In this document: one piece after another, positions 34,639 through 43,026 of the stretch
Layout of the letters: each line of letters starts with the position of its first letter
Numbering within the stretch: the stretch's first letter is position 1
Origin: Martinezella lusitana
GTDB taxonomy: Bacteria > Pseudomonadota > Alphaproteobacteria > Rhizobiales > Rhizobiaceae
Direction of reading: 5' to 3'
DNA: 64,000 nucleotides
NCBI RefSeq assembly: GCF_014207095.1
Contig: NZ_JACHBG010000014.1
Location: 1-64,000 of the forward strand
The notes under the pieces: model-generated
Told to the model about the DNA's origin: nothing
What the model saw: only the letters and a program-made list of their open reading frames with translations
Database searches by the model: none
Translations under genes and position numbers: made by a program

Positions 34639-35553
34639 ATGCATACTTTCAACCGCTCGGACCTAAGTGACATCAAACTCGGAGACTGGGTGGATCGTCA
34701 TTTGCCAACGGCATGGCGACCCTATGCCCGGCTCGCACGTCTGGATCGGCCCGTGGGCACGTGGCTTACGCTTTTTCCCTGCTGGGCGGCGCTTATCCAG
34801 GCGTCTCACGCTTTTCCCGACCTCCCGCATCTGTTGCTCTTCTCTCTTGGCGCCTTGCTGATGAGAAGCGCGGGTTCGACCGTCAATGATATTGCCGATC
34901 GGAAATTCGACGGCCATGTCGAACGCACCCGCTTTCGGCCGTTGGCGAGCGGCCAGATCGGCTTGCCGCAGGCCGTATCGTTTCTGGTGACGGAACTCGC
35001 CCTCGCCGCTTCGCTTCTTTTCTTCCTGACACCCTTCACGCGCCTTGTCGCCATCTGCGTACTGCCGCTCGTCTTCATCTATCCTCTTTGCAAACGCTTC
35101 ACGCATTGGCCTCAGGCAGTGCTTGGCGCAGCGTTCAATTGGGGAATGCTGATGGCCTGGTCGGAAGTTACCGGCGAAATTCCAGCCGGCGCGCTTCTGA
35201 TGTGGCTTGGCGCTATTACCTGGCAGATCGGCTACGACACCGTTTATGCCTATGTTGACGTTCGAGATGATACGCGTCTCGGCTTGAAGTCCACAGCGAT
35301 CCTCTTCGGCAAGCGCGGCAAAACCTATATTAGTCTGTTCTACGCTCTTACGCTTGCGGCATGGTCAGTTGGCGGGTGGTTGGTCGGCATGTCCCCGGCC
35401 TATGGCATCGGAATGCTCGTTATCGCCGCGCACCTTGGCTGGCAGATCTGGCGTCTCGATATCGCTCGTCCCGAAATCAACTACCGGCTATTCCTCGCGA
35501 ATATCCTGACGGGCGTCTTGCTGGCAGCATCGGCTTTCGTCGGCACTTTTTAA
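34639..35553 (+). CDS. ubiA: 4-hydroxybenzoate polyprenyltransferase
   Basis: Attaches the polyprenyl chain to 4-hydroxybenzoate in ubiquinone synthesis. Multi-helix membrane protein of 304 residues with both aspartate-rich motifs: NDIADRKFD in the first half and DVRDDTRLGLKSTA in the second. The ATG at 34639 is preferred; the TTG at 34606 would add eleven residues. No other ubi gene is adjacent, although a UbiH-like hydroxylase lies at 57 kb. Confidence 0.95.
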   Translation: MHTFNRSDLSDIKLGDWVDRHLPTAWRPYARLARLDRPVGTWLTLFPCWAALIQASHAFPDLPHLLLFSLGALLMRSAGSTVNDIADRKFDGHVERTRFRPLASGQIGLPQAVSFLVTELALAASLLFFLTPFTRLVAICVLPLVFIYPLCKRFTHWPQAVLGAAFNWGMLMAWSEVTGEIPAGALLMWLGAITWQIGYDTVYAYVDVRDDTRLGLKSTAILFGKRGKTYISLFYALTLAAWSVGGWLVGMSPAYGIGMLVIAAHLGWQIWRLDIARPEINYRLFLANILTGVLLAASAFVGTF

Positions 35554-35629
35554 GTATGCAGCCACGAAAGCAATTGCGCGCCTGCAACTCCCTATCGTCG
35601 CTCAACGGCTTTGCCGGGCGAATAATACG

Positions 35630-36223
35630 TCAGCCTTGTTCCGCGGCCAGCAATCCCGACGCTATCGCCCGGAACGCCTCTATCGCCTTGGGAAGCACTT
35701 CCTTGGGGCTGTCGCTGGCGGCAACCCAGAGCGCGGCATTCAATGCTGCGCCGGAAAGGAGCCGGGCTGCAGCTTCCTCATCGAGCGGCTTGATAATCTT
35801 GCTCTCCAGAAGTGCTGAAACCGTCTGCCGGGTCGCTGCGAGACAGCTGTTCTGACTGGGCCATTTCGATGGATCACCCAACACCGCAGGGCCGTCGAGC
35901 AAGACAATGCGTTGAACCTCCGGATCGAGAGCCATTTCGATATAGGCTTCGCCTTCCGCCAACAGTCTCTGCCAATTACCGTCTGCTCGTCTGGCGATCT
36001 CCTTGGCCCGTAGGGCCATTTCGCTGTCGATCTGATGGACGACGGCGGCAAGCAGCCCCTTCTTGTCGCCGAAATTGTGATAGAGCGCGCCCCTTGTCAG
36101 TCCGACATCCGCCGTCAACTCGTCCATCGACGCAGCTGCAAATCCCTTATCGGCGAAAGCCTTTCGCGCGGCGGCAACGAGCTTGTTGCGGTTCTCTTCC
36201 ATCGTTTCCAGGCGTTTGGCCAT
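35630..36223 (-). CDS. TetR family transcriptional regulator
   Basis: A 197-residue repressor. The helix-turn-helix lies within residues 8-55: AARKAFADKGFAAASMDELT, then VGLTRGALYHNFGDKKGLL. The C-terminal all-helical ligand domain is typical in size. The ATG at 36223 has GAGGG upstream. It is divergent from a RidA gene, and the 164-base gap holds two near-identical palindromes of the kind TetR repressors bind, so self-regulation plus control of ridA is likely. Confidence 0.9.
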   Translation of the reverse strand: MAKRLETMEENRNKLVAAARKAFADKGFAAASMDELTADVGLTRGALYHNFGDKKGLLAAVVHQIDSEMALRAKEIARRADGNWQRLLAEGEAYIEMALDPEVQRIVLLDGPAVLGDPSKWPSQNSCLAATRQTVSALLESKIIKPLDEEAAARLLSGAALNAALWVAASDSPKEVLPKAIEAFRAIASGLLAAEQG

Positions 36224-36236
36224 TCTACCCTCAAAT

Positions 36237-36259
36237 TTCACATACGCTTCGTATTTGAA
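36237..36259. promoter_or_regulatory. TetR operator candidate 1
   Basis: Perfect core ATACG-N3-CGTAT at 36242-36254 inside a 23-bp dyad with TTCA/TGAA outer arms. It lies 14 bases upstream of the tetR ATG, close to its SD. Confidence 0.75.
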
Positions 36260-36285
36260 TTGACACACAGAGCACTCGACGCTAT

Positions 36286-36308
36286 TTCACATACGAACCG
36301 TATATCAA
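36286..36308. promoter_or_regulatory. TetR operator candidate 2
   Basis: A second copy of ATACG-N3-CGTAT (36291-36303) preceded by the same TTTCAC as copy 1. The copies are 49 bp centre to centre, and this one is 80 bases before the ridA ATG, where a promoter is expected. Confidence 0.75.
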
Positions 36309-36387
36309 ATAAAACGGCGCTTTTAAATGCCGCGCAAGATTGCGGCCGTTCAATTTCTTCTATCAACGCAAGCGAAAGCAGGCTCCA

Positions 36388-36804
36388 ATGACGAAACGCA
36401 ATGCGATCTTTCCCGCGGACAGGCATGCTCTCTACGAAGAACATGGCTATTCAGCCGCAATCCGTTCCGGCGATCTTCTATTCGTTTCTGGTCAAGTCGG
36501 CAGCCGCGCAGATGGGAGCCCGGAGCCGGATTTCGAGCGTCAAGTCCAGCTCGCCTTCGACAACCTACGGGCAACCTTGGAGGCAGGCGGCTGCACTTTT
36601 GACGATATTGTTGACGTCACCACGTTCCACACCGATCCGGAAAACCAGTTCGGAACGATCATGGCTGTCAAGAACAGTATCTTCAATGAAGCACCCTACC
36701 CGAACTGGACGGCGATAGGCGTCAATTGGCTGGCGGGTTTCGACTTTGAAATCAAGGTTATAGCGCGCGTTCCTGATGCAGCTCATCGCTCTCAGGCGGC
36801 ATGA
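36388..36804 (+). CDS. RidA (YjgF/YER057c/UK114) family protein
   Basis: A 138-residue enamine/imine deaminase-family protein. The region SGDLLFVSGQVG begins the fold, and DIVDVTTFHTD and NWTAIGVNWLAG follow. The canonical catalytic arginine block near the C-terminus (usually RxxVEI) reads DFEIKVIARV, so the activity may differ from classical RidA. The ATG at 36388 is preferred over 36340. Regulation by the divergent TetR protein is inferred. Confidence 0.88.
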   Translation: MTKRNAIFPADRHALYEEHGYSAAIRSGDLLFVSGQVGSRADGSPEPDFERQVQLAFDNLRATLEAGGCTFDDIVDVTTFHTDPENQFGTIMAVKNSIFNEAPYPNWTAIGVNWLAGFDFEIKVIARVPDAAHRSQAA

Positions 36805-36868
36805 AACGCACGACGGATTTCGGCCCGGCGCAGCAGGTAGCCGCCGGGGCCGAAATGCTCTTTGGCAA

Positions 36869-36890
36869 AGGCCGCAGAACGAAGCGGCCT
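36869..36890 (-). terminator. mfd terminator
   Basis: A 7-bp stem AGGCCGC / GCGGCCT with an 8-base loop, three bases past the mfd stop, reading into TTTGCC on the minus strand. A larger imperfect dyad at 36817-36856 adjoins it and may serve the convergent ridA gene. Confidence 0.65.
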
Positions 36891-36893
36891 CTC

Positions 36894-39800
36894 CTACTTC
36901 GCCAGTTCCGCCAGTTGCGTCATGACAACTGCCGCGCCCTGCAGCCGCTTTTCCGGCGTCGGCAGGTCGCGGGTCAGGAAGACGCTATGGTCGGGACGGA
37001 TCTTCGCCATCGTCCCCTGCTTGGCGATATAGCCGACGAGATTGGCCGGGTTCGGGAATTCCTTGTTGCGGAATTGCACGACAACGCCTTTCGGGCCGGC
37101 GTCCAGCTTCTCGACATTGGCGATGCGGCAGAGCGACTTGATGTAGACGATCTTGAGGAGGTGCTGCACCTCGATCGGCAAGGGGCCGAAGCGGTCGATC
37201 ATTTCGGCGCCGAAGCCGTCGATCTCCTTGATTTCGGTAATCTCGCCGAGACGGCGATAGAGCGCCATGCGCAGATGCAGGTCCGGTACATAGGCGTCGG
37301 GAATCATGACAGGCGTGCCTACGGAGATCTGAGGCGACCAGCCGGTATCCTGGATCTCGTCAACGCCCTTGACCTCGGCAACCGCCTCTTCCAGCATCTG
37401 CTGGTAAAGCTCGAATCCGACTTCCTTGATATGGCCCGATTGTTCCTCGCCGAGCAGATTGCCGGCGCCGCGGATATCGAGATCGTGGCTGGCCAGCTGG
37501 AAGCCGGCGCCGAGCGTATCGAGCGACTGCAACACCTTCAGCCGGCGCTCCGCCGTCGTCGTCAGAACCTTGTTGACCGGCAGGGTGAAGAGCGCGAATG
37601 CGCGCACCTTGGAACGGCCAACACGGCCGCGGAGCTGATAGAGCTGGGCAAGGCCGAACATATCGGCGCGATGGACGATCAGCGTGTTCGCGGTCGGTAC
37701 GTCAAGGCCGGATTCTACGATGGTCGTCGATAGCAGCACATCGTAACGGCCCTCATAGAAGGCGTTCATGATGTCTTCCAGCTCGCCGGCCGGCATCTGG
37801 CCGTGCGCGACCGCCACCTTCAGCTCCGGCACATCCGACTGCAGGAAGGCGTGGATATCGGCGAGATCGGCAAGCCGCGGGCAGACGTAGAAGCTCTGTC
37901 CGCCGCGATAATGCTCGCGCATCAGCGTTTCGCGGATCACAAGGGAATCGAAGGGCGAGATGAAGGTGCGCACCGCCATGCGGTCGACCGGCGGCGTGGT
38001 GATGAGCGACAGCTCGCGCACACCCGTCATGGCAAGCTGCAGCGTGCGCGGGATCGGCGTCGCCGACAGCGTCAGCACATGCACGTCGCTCTTCAGTTCC
38101 TTCAGGCGTTCCTTGTGCTTGACGCCGAAATGCTGCTCCTCATCGATGATGAGCAGGCCGAGATTGGCGAAACTGATGCCGGAGCCTAGCAGCGCATGCG
38201 TGCCGACGACAATGTCGGTCTTGCCTTCTGCCACTTCCTTCTTCGTGAGCGCCAGATCCTTGGCGCCGACCAGCCGGGATGCCTGCTGTACGCGGATCGG
38301 CAGGCCGCGGAAGCGCTCGGAGAAGGTCTTAAAATGCTGGCGGGCAAGCAGCGTCGTCGGCACCACGACGGCGACCTGGGCGCCGTTCATGGCGGCGACG
38401 AAGGCGGCGCGCAGCGCCACTTCCGTCTTGCCGAAACCGACATCGCCGCAGACGAGGCGGTCCATCGGTCGGCCGGCGCCGAGATCGTCGCGCACCGCCT
38501 CGATGGCGTTCATCTGGTCGTCTGTCTCGTCATAGGGGAATCGCGCGGCAAATTCGTCGTAGAGACCATCCGGCGTACTGAGCACCGGTGCGTGGCGTGT
38601 CAGGCGTTCGGCCGCGACCCGGATCAAGGCGCCGGCCATATCGAGCAGGCGCTTCTTGAGCTTGGCCTTGCGCATCTGCCAAGCGCCGCCGCCGAGCTTG
38701 TCGAGCTGGGCCTCGGTGCCCTCGCCGCCATAGCGCGAGAGAAGATCGATGTTTTCGACCGGCAGGAACAGCTTGGCGTCGTCGGCGTAACGCAGCTCAA
38801 GGCAGGCATGCGGCGCGCCAGCAGCCTCGATCGTTCTCAGCCCGACGAAACGACCGATGCCATGCTCGGCGTGAACGACGATCGAGCCTTCGTCGAGACC
38901 GGCCACTTCCGAGATGAAATCGGCGGCGCGCTTGCGGCGCTTGGAGCGGCGCACCATGCGGTCGCCGAGAATATCCTGCTCGCCGATAACGATGAGATCG
39001 CCTGCCTCGAAACCGGATTCGAGGCTAAGGACGGCTGCAGCCGCCTCGCCCTTCGCCAATCCACCGAGATCCTTGAAAGCCTCGATCGTCTTGACGCGCG
39101 CCAGCCCGTGCTCGGAGAGCACCTGCAGAAGGCGGTCGAGAGAACCCTCAGTCCAGGCCGAAATCAGCACCTTGCCGCCCGAGGCTCGCTTTTCGGCGAT
39201 ATGCTTTACGACGGCGTCGAAGACGTTGACGCGCTCGCTGTCGGCACTCTCAGTGGCAGAGCGTGCCCAGCGCGGCCCTTGACGAGCGTCAAGGCTGATG
39301 ACGCGGCGCGCCTCGCCCTCGTGCTCATTGAAGGGAGAGATGCGGATAGCGTCGAAGGCATCGAGCGCGTTGCCGAAGGCCTTGCCGTCAAGATAGAGTT
39401 GCCCCGGCGTCACGGGCTTGTAGGGCGTACCTTGGGCCATCTGGCCCTTGCCCTGCTGGCCGGAATTCAAGCGGGCGTCGTAGTAATCGAAGACGAGCTT
39501 GGAGCGTTCCTCAGCAGCCTCGCGAACGGTGTGATCCGTAACCAGCTGGAAGCCTTTAAGATAGTCGAATACCGTTTCGAGCTTTTCGTAGAAAAGCGGT
39601 AGCCAATGCTCCATGCCGGCATAGCGGCGCCCCTCAGACACGGCGACATAGAGCGCATCGTCGCGCGTGGCGGCGCCGAAGGCAGAGAGATAATTCTTGC
39701 GGAAGCGGCTGATCGTATCCGGCGTCAGCGTCACTTCGCTCATCGGATTGAGATCCAGCGAGCGGACCTGCCCGGTCGTGCGTTGGCTCGCCGGATCGAA

Positions 39801-40394
39801 GCTGCGGATGCTTTCCAGCGTATCGCCGAAGAAGTCCAGGCGAACCGGCTCTTCCGTGCCCGGAACGAAGACATCGAGAATACCGCCGCGGACGGCAAAT
39901 TCGCCGACTTCGCGCACGGTCGCGACGCGATCGAAACCGTTGCGCTCCAGACGGCTGGCAATATCATCCATCCGCACCTGATTGCCGGGGCGGGCGGAAA
40001 ACGCCAGGCTTTCGATCACGTCCTGCGGCGCGACCTTCTGCAGCATGGCATTGACCGTGACAAGCACGATTGCCGCATGTGGCTTGCGATGATGCGCAAT
40101 GAGGCCAGAGAGTGCGGCCAGGCGGCGGGCCGAAGTATCGGAACTCGGCGAGACGCGGTCGTAGGGCAGGCAATCCCAGGCGGGTAGAGTGAGAACCGGT
40201 ATTTCGGGCGCGATGAAGCCGAGCATCTGTTCGACATCAGCCATATGCTGACCGTCGGACATGACATAGGCGACCGGCTGGCCGGCTCGCGCCAGGTCCG
40301 CAAGCAGGAATGGCTCCATGCCGGCCGGCACATGACCGACCGTCAGCGGCTCGCTTGCGGCGAGCACCTTCTTCGCGTCAAAACCGGGGATCAT
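36894..40394 (-). CDS. mfd: transcription-repair coupling factor
   Basis: Removes stalled RNA polymerase from damaged DNA and recruits UvrA. At 1166 residues it has full Mfd architecture: UvrB-like N-terminal modules, the CarD-like polymerase-interaction domain with HAEHGIGRFVGL around residue 510, and a RecG-like translocase with Walker A GDVGFGKTEV and DEEQHFGVKH. A C-terminal TRCF domain ends at about residue 1160. Its start overlaps the sdhE stop by four bases (ATGA), implying coupled translation. Confidence 0.97.
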   Translation of the reverse strand: MIPGFDAKKVLAASEPLTVGHVPAGMEPFLLADLARAGQPVAYVMSDGQHMADVEQMLGFIAPEIPVLTLPAWDCLPYDRVSPSSDTSARRLAALSGLIAHHRKPHAAIVLVTVNAMLQKVAPQDVIESLAFSARPGNQVRMDDIASRLERNGFDRVATVREVGEFAVRGGILDVFVPGTEEPVRLDFFGDTLESIRSFDPASQRTTGQVRSLDLNPMSEVTLTPDTISRFRKNYLSAFGAATRDDALYVAVSEGRRYAGMEHWLPLFYEKLETVFDYLKGFQLVTDHTVREAAEERSKLVFDYYDARLNSGQQGKGQMAQGTPYKPVTPGQLYLDGKAFGNALDAFDAIRISPFNEHEGEARRVISLDARQGPRWARSATESADSERVNVFDAVVKHIAEKRASGGKVLISAWTEGSLDRLLQVLSEHGLARVKTIEAFKDLGGLAKGEAAAAVLSLESGFEAGDLIVIGEQDILGDRMVRRSKRRKRAADFISEVAGLDEGSIVVHAEHGIGRFVGLRTIEAAGAPHACLELRYADDAKLFLPVENIDLLSRYGGEGTEAQLDKLGGGAWQMRKAKLKKRLLDMAGALIRVAAERLTRHAPVLSTPDGLYDEFAARFPYDETDDQMNAIEAVRDDLGAGRPMDRLVCGDVGFGKTEVALRAAFVAAMNGAQVAVVVPTTLLARQHFKTFSERFRGLPIRVQQASRLVGAKDLALTKKEVAEGKTDIVVGTHALLGSGISFANLGLLIIDEEQHFGVKHKERLKELKSDVHVLTLSATPIPRTLQLAMTGVRELSLITTPPVDRMAVRTFISPFDSLVIRETLMREHYRGGQSFYVCPRLADLADIHAFLQSDVPELKVAVAHGQMPAGELEDIMNAFYEGRYDVLLSTTIVESGLDVPTANTLIVHRADMFGLAQLYQLRGRVGRSKVRAFALFTLPVNKVLTTTAERRLKVLQSLDTLGAGFQLASHDLDIRGAGNLLGEEQSGHIKEVGFELYQQMLEEAVAEVKGVDEIQDTGWSPQISVGTPVMIPDAYVPDLHLRMALYRRLGEITEIKEIDGFGAEMIDRFGPLPIEVQHLLKIVYIKSLCRIANVEKLDAGPKGVVVQFRNKEFPNPANLVGYIAKQGTMAKIRPDHSVFLTRDLPTPEKRLQGAAVVMTQLAELAK

Positions 40395-40705
40395 TTCGTC
40401 AATCCAAACCTTTCGGCGATCTCTTCGAAATCTGGCTTATACGATGCCAGGCGCTCGAAGAGAGGCGTCTGCAGATGCTGCGGCGTCGGCTCGCTCCCAA
40501 GAATCCACTTGAGGAGATCATTGTCTTCCTCGGCCATGATGCGCTCGAGCTCATCGAGATCCGCCTCGGGGAGGTTTGGCAACTCATTGTCGGCAAACTG
40601 GCCGAAGACCAGATCCATCTCGCGGATGCCGCGATGCCAACAGCGGAAAAGGATGCGCCGGCGGCGAGGATCGAGATCGGCACTGCTGAGGGTCAGCCCA
40701 GTCAT
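40391..40705 (-). CDS. sdhE: succinate dehydrogenase flavinylation factor
   Basis: Small SdhE/SDHAF2 family protein of 104 residues that promotes covalent FAD attachment to SdhA. The signature RGIREMD carries the Gly and Glu required for flavinylation, followed by the short-helix core DELERIMAEEDNDLLKWILG. AAGGTG lies before the ATG at 40705; a GTG at 40714 is also in frame. It is translationally coupled to mfd, an arrangement of convenience, as the functions are unrelated. Confidence 0.93.
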   Translation of the reverse strand: MTGLTLSSADLDPRRRRILFRCWHRGIREMDLVFGQFADNELPNLPEADLDELERIMAEEDNDLLKWILGSEPTPQHLQTPLFERLASYKPDFEEIAERFGLTK

Positions 40706-40878
40706 CAAAAACACCTTTATGTTGATGCGTCTCTATAAAACCAGCGTTGTAAGGTGGGAACCGGTTTTTCAGAAAAAAGCGTCTGCGATGCAATTTTCCG
40801 GGGAGTGTTCGGCGCAATGACGCCGAGTTCTCCGCCAGCCCTTGCCAAATGCGCCCTGCCCGTCGCATTTTGCCCGCC

Positions 40879-42984
40879 ATGCGTCCCGCCATCCTCGACC
40901 CGTTGTTTGCCTCCATCTCTTCGCTGCCCGGCGTCGGGCCGAAGGTATCCGAGCTGCTGGTGAAGCTGCTCGACCGAGAGACGATCGACAACTGCCGTGT
41001 CGTCGACCTCATCTTCCACGCACCGCATTCGATCATAGACCGGCGCGAGCAACCGGGTATTGCCAGAGCACCGCAGGGAGCCATCGTCACCATTACCGGC
41101 CGTGTCGACCGGCATCAGCCGCCGCCCAATGCTCGCAGCAACGTGCCCTACCGCGTCTATCTGCATGACGAGACCGGCGAGCTTGCGCTGGTCTTCTTCC
41201 GCGGCAAGGCGCAATGGCTGGAAAAGCAACTGCCTGTCGACGAGACTGTCACGGTCAGCGGCAAGGTCGACTGGTTCAATGGCCGCCCGTCGATGGTGCA
41301 TCCCGACTATATCATGCGCGAGAGCGAGGCAGAAAACCTGCCGCTGGTCGAACCGGTCTACCCGCTGACCGCAGGCCTGACGCCGAAATTCCTTCGCAAG
41401 ACCATCGAGGCGGCGCTGCCACGCATTCCGCAACTGCCCGAATGGGATGACATCGCGCTTACGCAGAAACAGGGCTTTCCCTCGATCTCCGACAGCTTCC
41501 ACATGCTGCATGCGCCGCGAGACGCCACCGATATCGATCCGCAGGCGCCGGCCCGTCGCCGGCTTGCCTATGATGAGTTCCTCGCGGGGCAACTGTCGCT
41601 CTCTCTCGTACGCCAAAGGCTGCGCAAGGTGGCGGGGCAACCCGTGCATGCCACTGGAGAAATCAGCAACAAGATATTGGAATCCCTGCCTTTCTCGATG
41701 ACAAACAGCCAGCGGGATGCTGTTGCCGATATTCTCAAGGACATGGCCGGCACGGAACGCATGCTCCGGCTACTGCAGGGCGATGTGGGTGCTGGAAAGA
41801 CGCTAGTTGCCTTGATGGCGATAGCCGCCGTCATCGAAAGCGGCGGCCAGGCCGTGCTGATGGCGCCGACCGAAATCTTGGCACGTCAACACTATGCGAC
41901 GATCTCGAAATTCGCAGCAAGTACAAATCTTTCCGTCGAAGTTCTCACAGGCCGCACGAAGGGCCGGGAGCGCGATGCGATCTTGGAACGCATCGCCTCC
42001 GGCGAAGCGCAGATCGTCATCGGCACGCATGCATTGTTCCAAGACAGCGTCGGCTACGCCAATCTCATGCTTGCCGTCGTCGACGAGCAGCATCGCTTCG
42101 GCGTCCACCAGCGCCTGCGCCTGACCGCGAAGGGCATCTCGCCGCATATGCTCGTCATGACCGCAACGCCGATACCCCGGACGCTGGTGCTGGCCGCCTT
42201 CGGCGACATGGACGTTTCCAAACTCACCGAAAAGCCGGCGGGCCGCAAGCCGATCCAGACGATCACCATCCCGAACGAGCGAACCGGCGATATCGTCGCC
42301 CGCCTCCGAAGTGCATTATCTGAAGGCAAAAAAGCCTATTGGATATGCCCACTTGTGGAAGAATCCGAAGAATCCGATTTAATGTCCGTCGAGGAACGTC
42401 ATGAGACTCTCACCAAGGCGCTCGGTCCAGGCATCGGCCTCATCCATGGTCGGATGAGCGGTCCTGAAAAGGATGCCGTCATGATGGCCTTCAAGAATGG
42501 CGAAATTCGCCTGCTGGTCGCCACGACCGTCGTCGAAGTGGGTGTTGATGTGCCGGATGCGACGATCATGGTGATCGAGCATGCCGAGCGTTTCGGCCTG
42601 GCGCAGCTGCATCAGCTGCGTGGGCGCGTCGGCCGCGGCGACGAAGCCTCCACCTGCATCCTGCTCTACAAAGGGCCGCTCGGCGAAACTGGACATGCGC
42701 GGCTGTCGATCATGCGCGAGACCGAGGACGGCTTCCGCATTGCCGAGGAGGACTTGAAGCTGCGCGGCGAAGGCGAGCTTCTCGGCACGCGCCAGTCCGG
42801 CACGCCCGGCTTCCGCATTGCCAGCCTCGAGGCGCACGCCGACCTCTTGGAAATCGCCCGCAAGGATGCCGCCTATCTGATCGAACGGGATCCGGAGCTG
42901 ACCAGCGAGCGCGGCGTGGCGGTGCGCACCCTGCTCTACCTCTTCCGCCGCGACGAAGCGATCCGGTTCCTGCGGGCCGGATAA
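40879..42984 (+). CDS. recG: ATP-dependent DNA helicase RecG
   Basis: Branch-migrating helicase that remodels stalled forks and Holliday junctions. The 701-residue product starts with a wedge/OB domain (SSLPGVGPKVSELLVKLL, then TGRVDRHQPP) and continues with Walker A GDVGAGKTLVA and DEQHRFGVHQR. Motif VI is QLRGRVGRG, and a C-terminal TRG-like region follows. The ATG at 40879 matches the family start; the ATG at 40849 is in frame, and neither has a strong SD. It is divergent from sdhE-mfd. Confidence 0.96.
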   Translation: MRPAILDPLFASISSLPGVGPKVSELLVKLLDRETIDNCRVVDLIFHAPHSIIDRREQPGIARAPQGAIVTITGRVDRHQPPPNARSNVPYRVYLHDETGELALVFFRGKAQWLEKQLPVDETVTVSGKVDWFNGRPSMVHPDYIMRESEAENLPLVEPVYPLTAGLTPKFLRKTIEAALPRIPQLPEWDDIALTQKQGFPSISDSFHMLHAPRDATDIDPQAPARRRLAYDEFLAGQLSLSLVRQRLRKVAGQPVHATGEISNKILESLPFSMTNSQRDAVADILKDMAGTERMLRLLQGDVGAGKTLVALMAIAAVIESGGQAVLMAPTEILARQHYATISKFAASTNLSVEVLTGRTKGRERDAILERIASGEAQIVIGTHALFQDSVGYANLMLAVVDEQHRFGVHQRLRLTAKGISPHMLVMTATPIPRTLVLAAFGDMDVSKLTEKPAGRKPIQTITIPNERTGDIVARLRSALSEGKKAYWICPLVEESEESDLMSVEERHETLTKALGPGIGLIHGRMSGPEKDAVMMAFKNGEIRLLVATTVVEVGVDVPDATIMVIEHAERFGLAQLHQLRGRVGRGDEASTCILLYKGPLGETGHARLSIMRETEDGFRIAEEDLKLRGEGELLGTRQSGTPGFRIASLEAHADLLEIARKDAAYLIERDPELTSERGVAVRTLLYLFRRDEAIRFLRAG

Positions 42985-42986
42985 TT

Positions 42987-43013
42987 GGATGGACGCGGTG
43001 ACCGCGCCCATCC
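42987..43013. terminator. hairpin between convergent recG and phytase-like genes
   Basis: A 12-bp stem with one A-C mismatch (GGATGGACGCGG paired with CCGCGCCCATCC) and a 3-base loop starts three bases after the recG stop. There is no T-run, but its strength and position suggest a shared 3' boundary. Confidence 0.55.
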
Positions 43014-43026
43014 GTGTCTCATGAAA

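Noticed and set aside
38196..39602. 468-codon plus-strand frame opposite mfd
   Set aside because: Antisense shadow of mfd, same reasoning.
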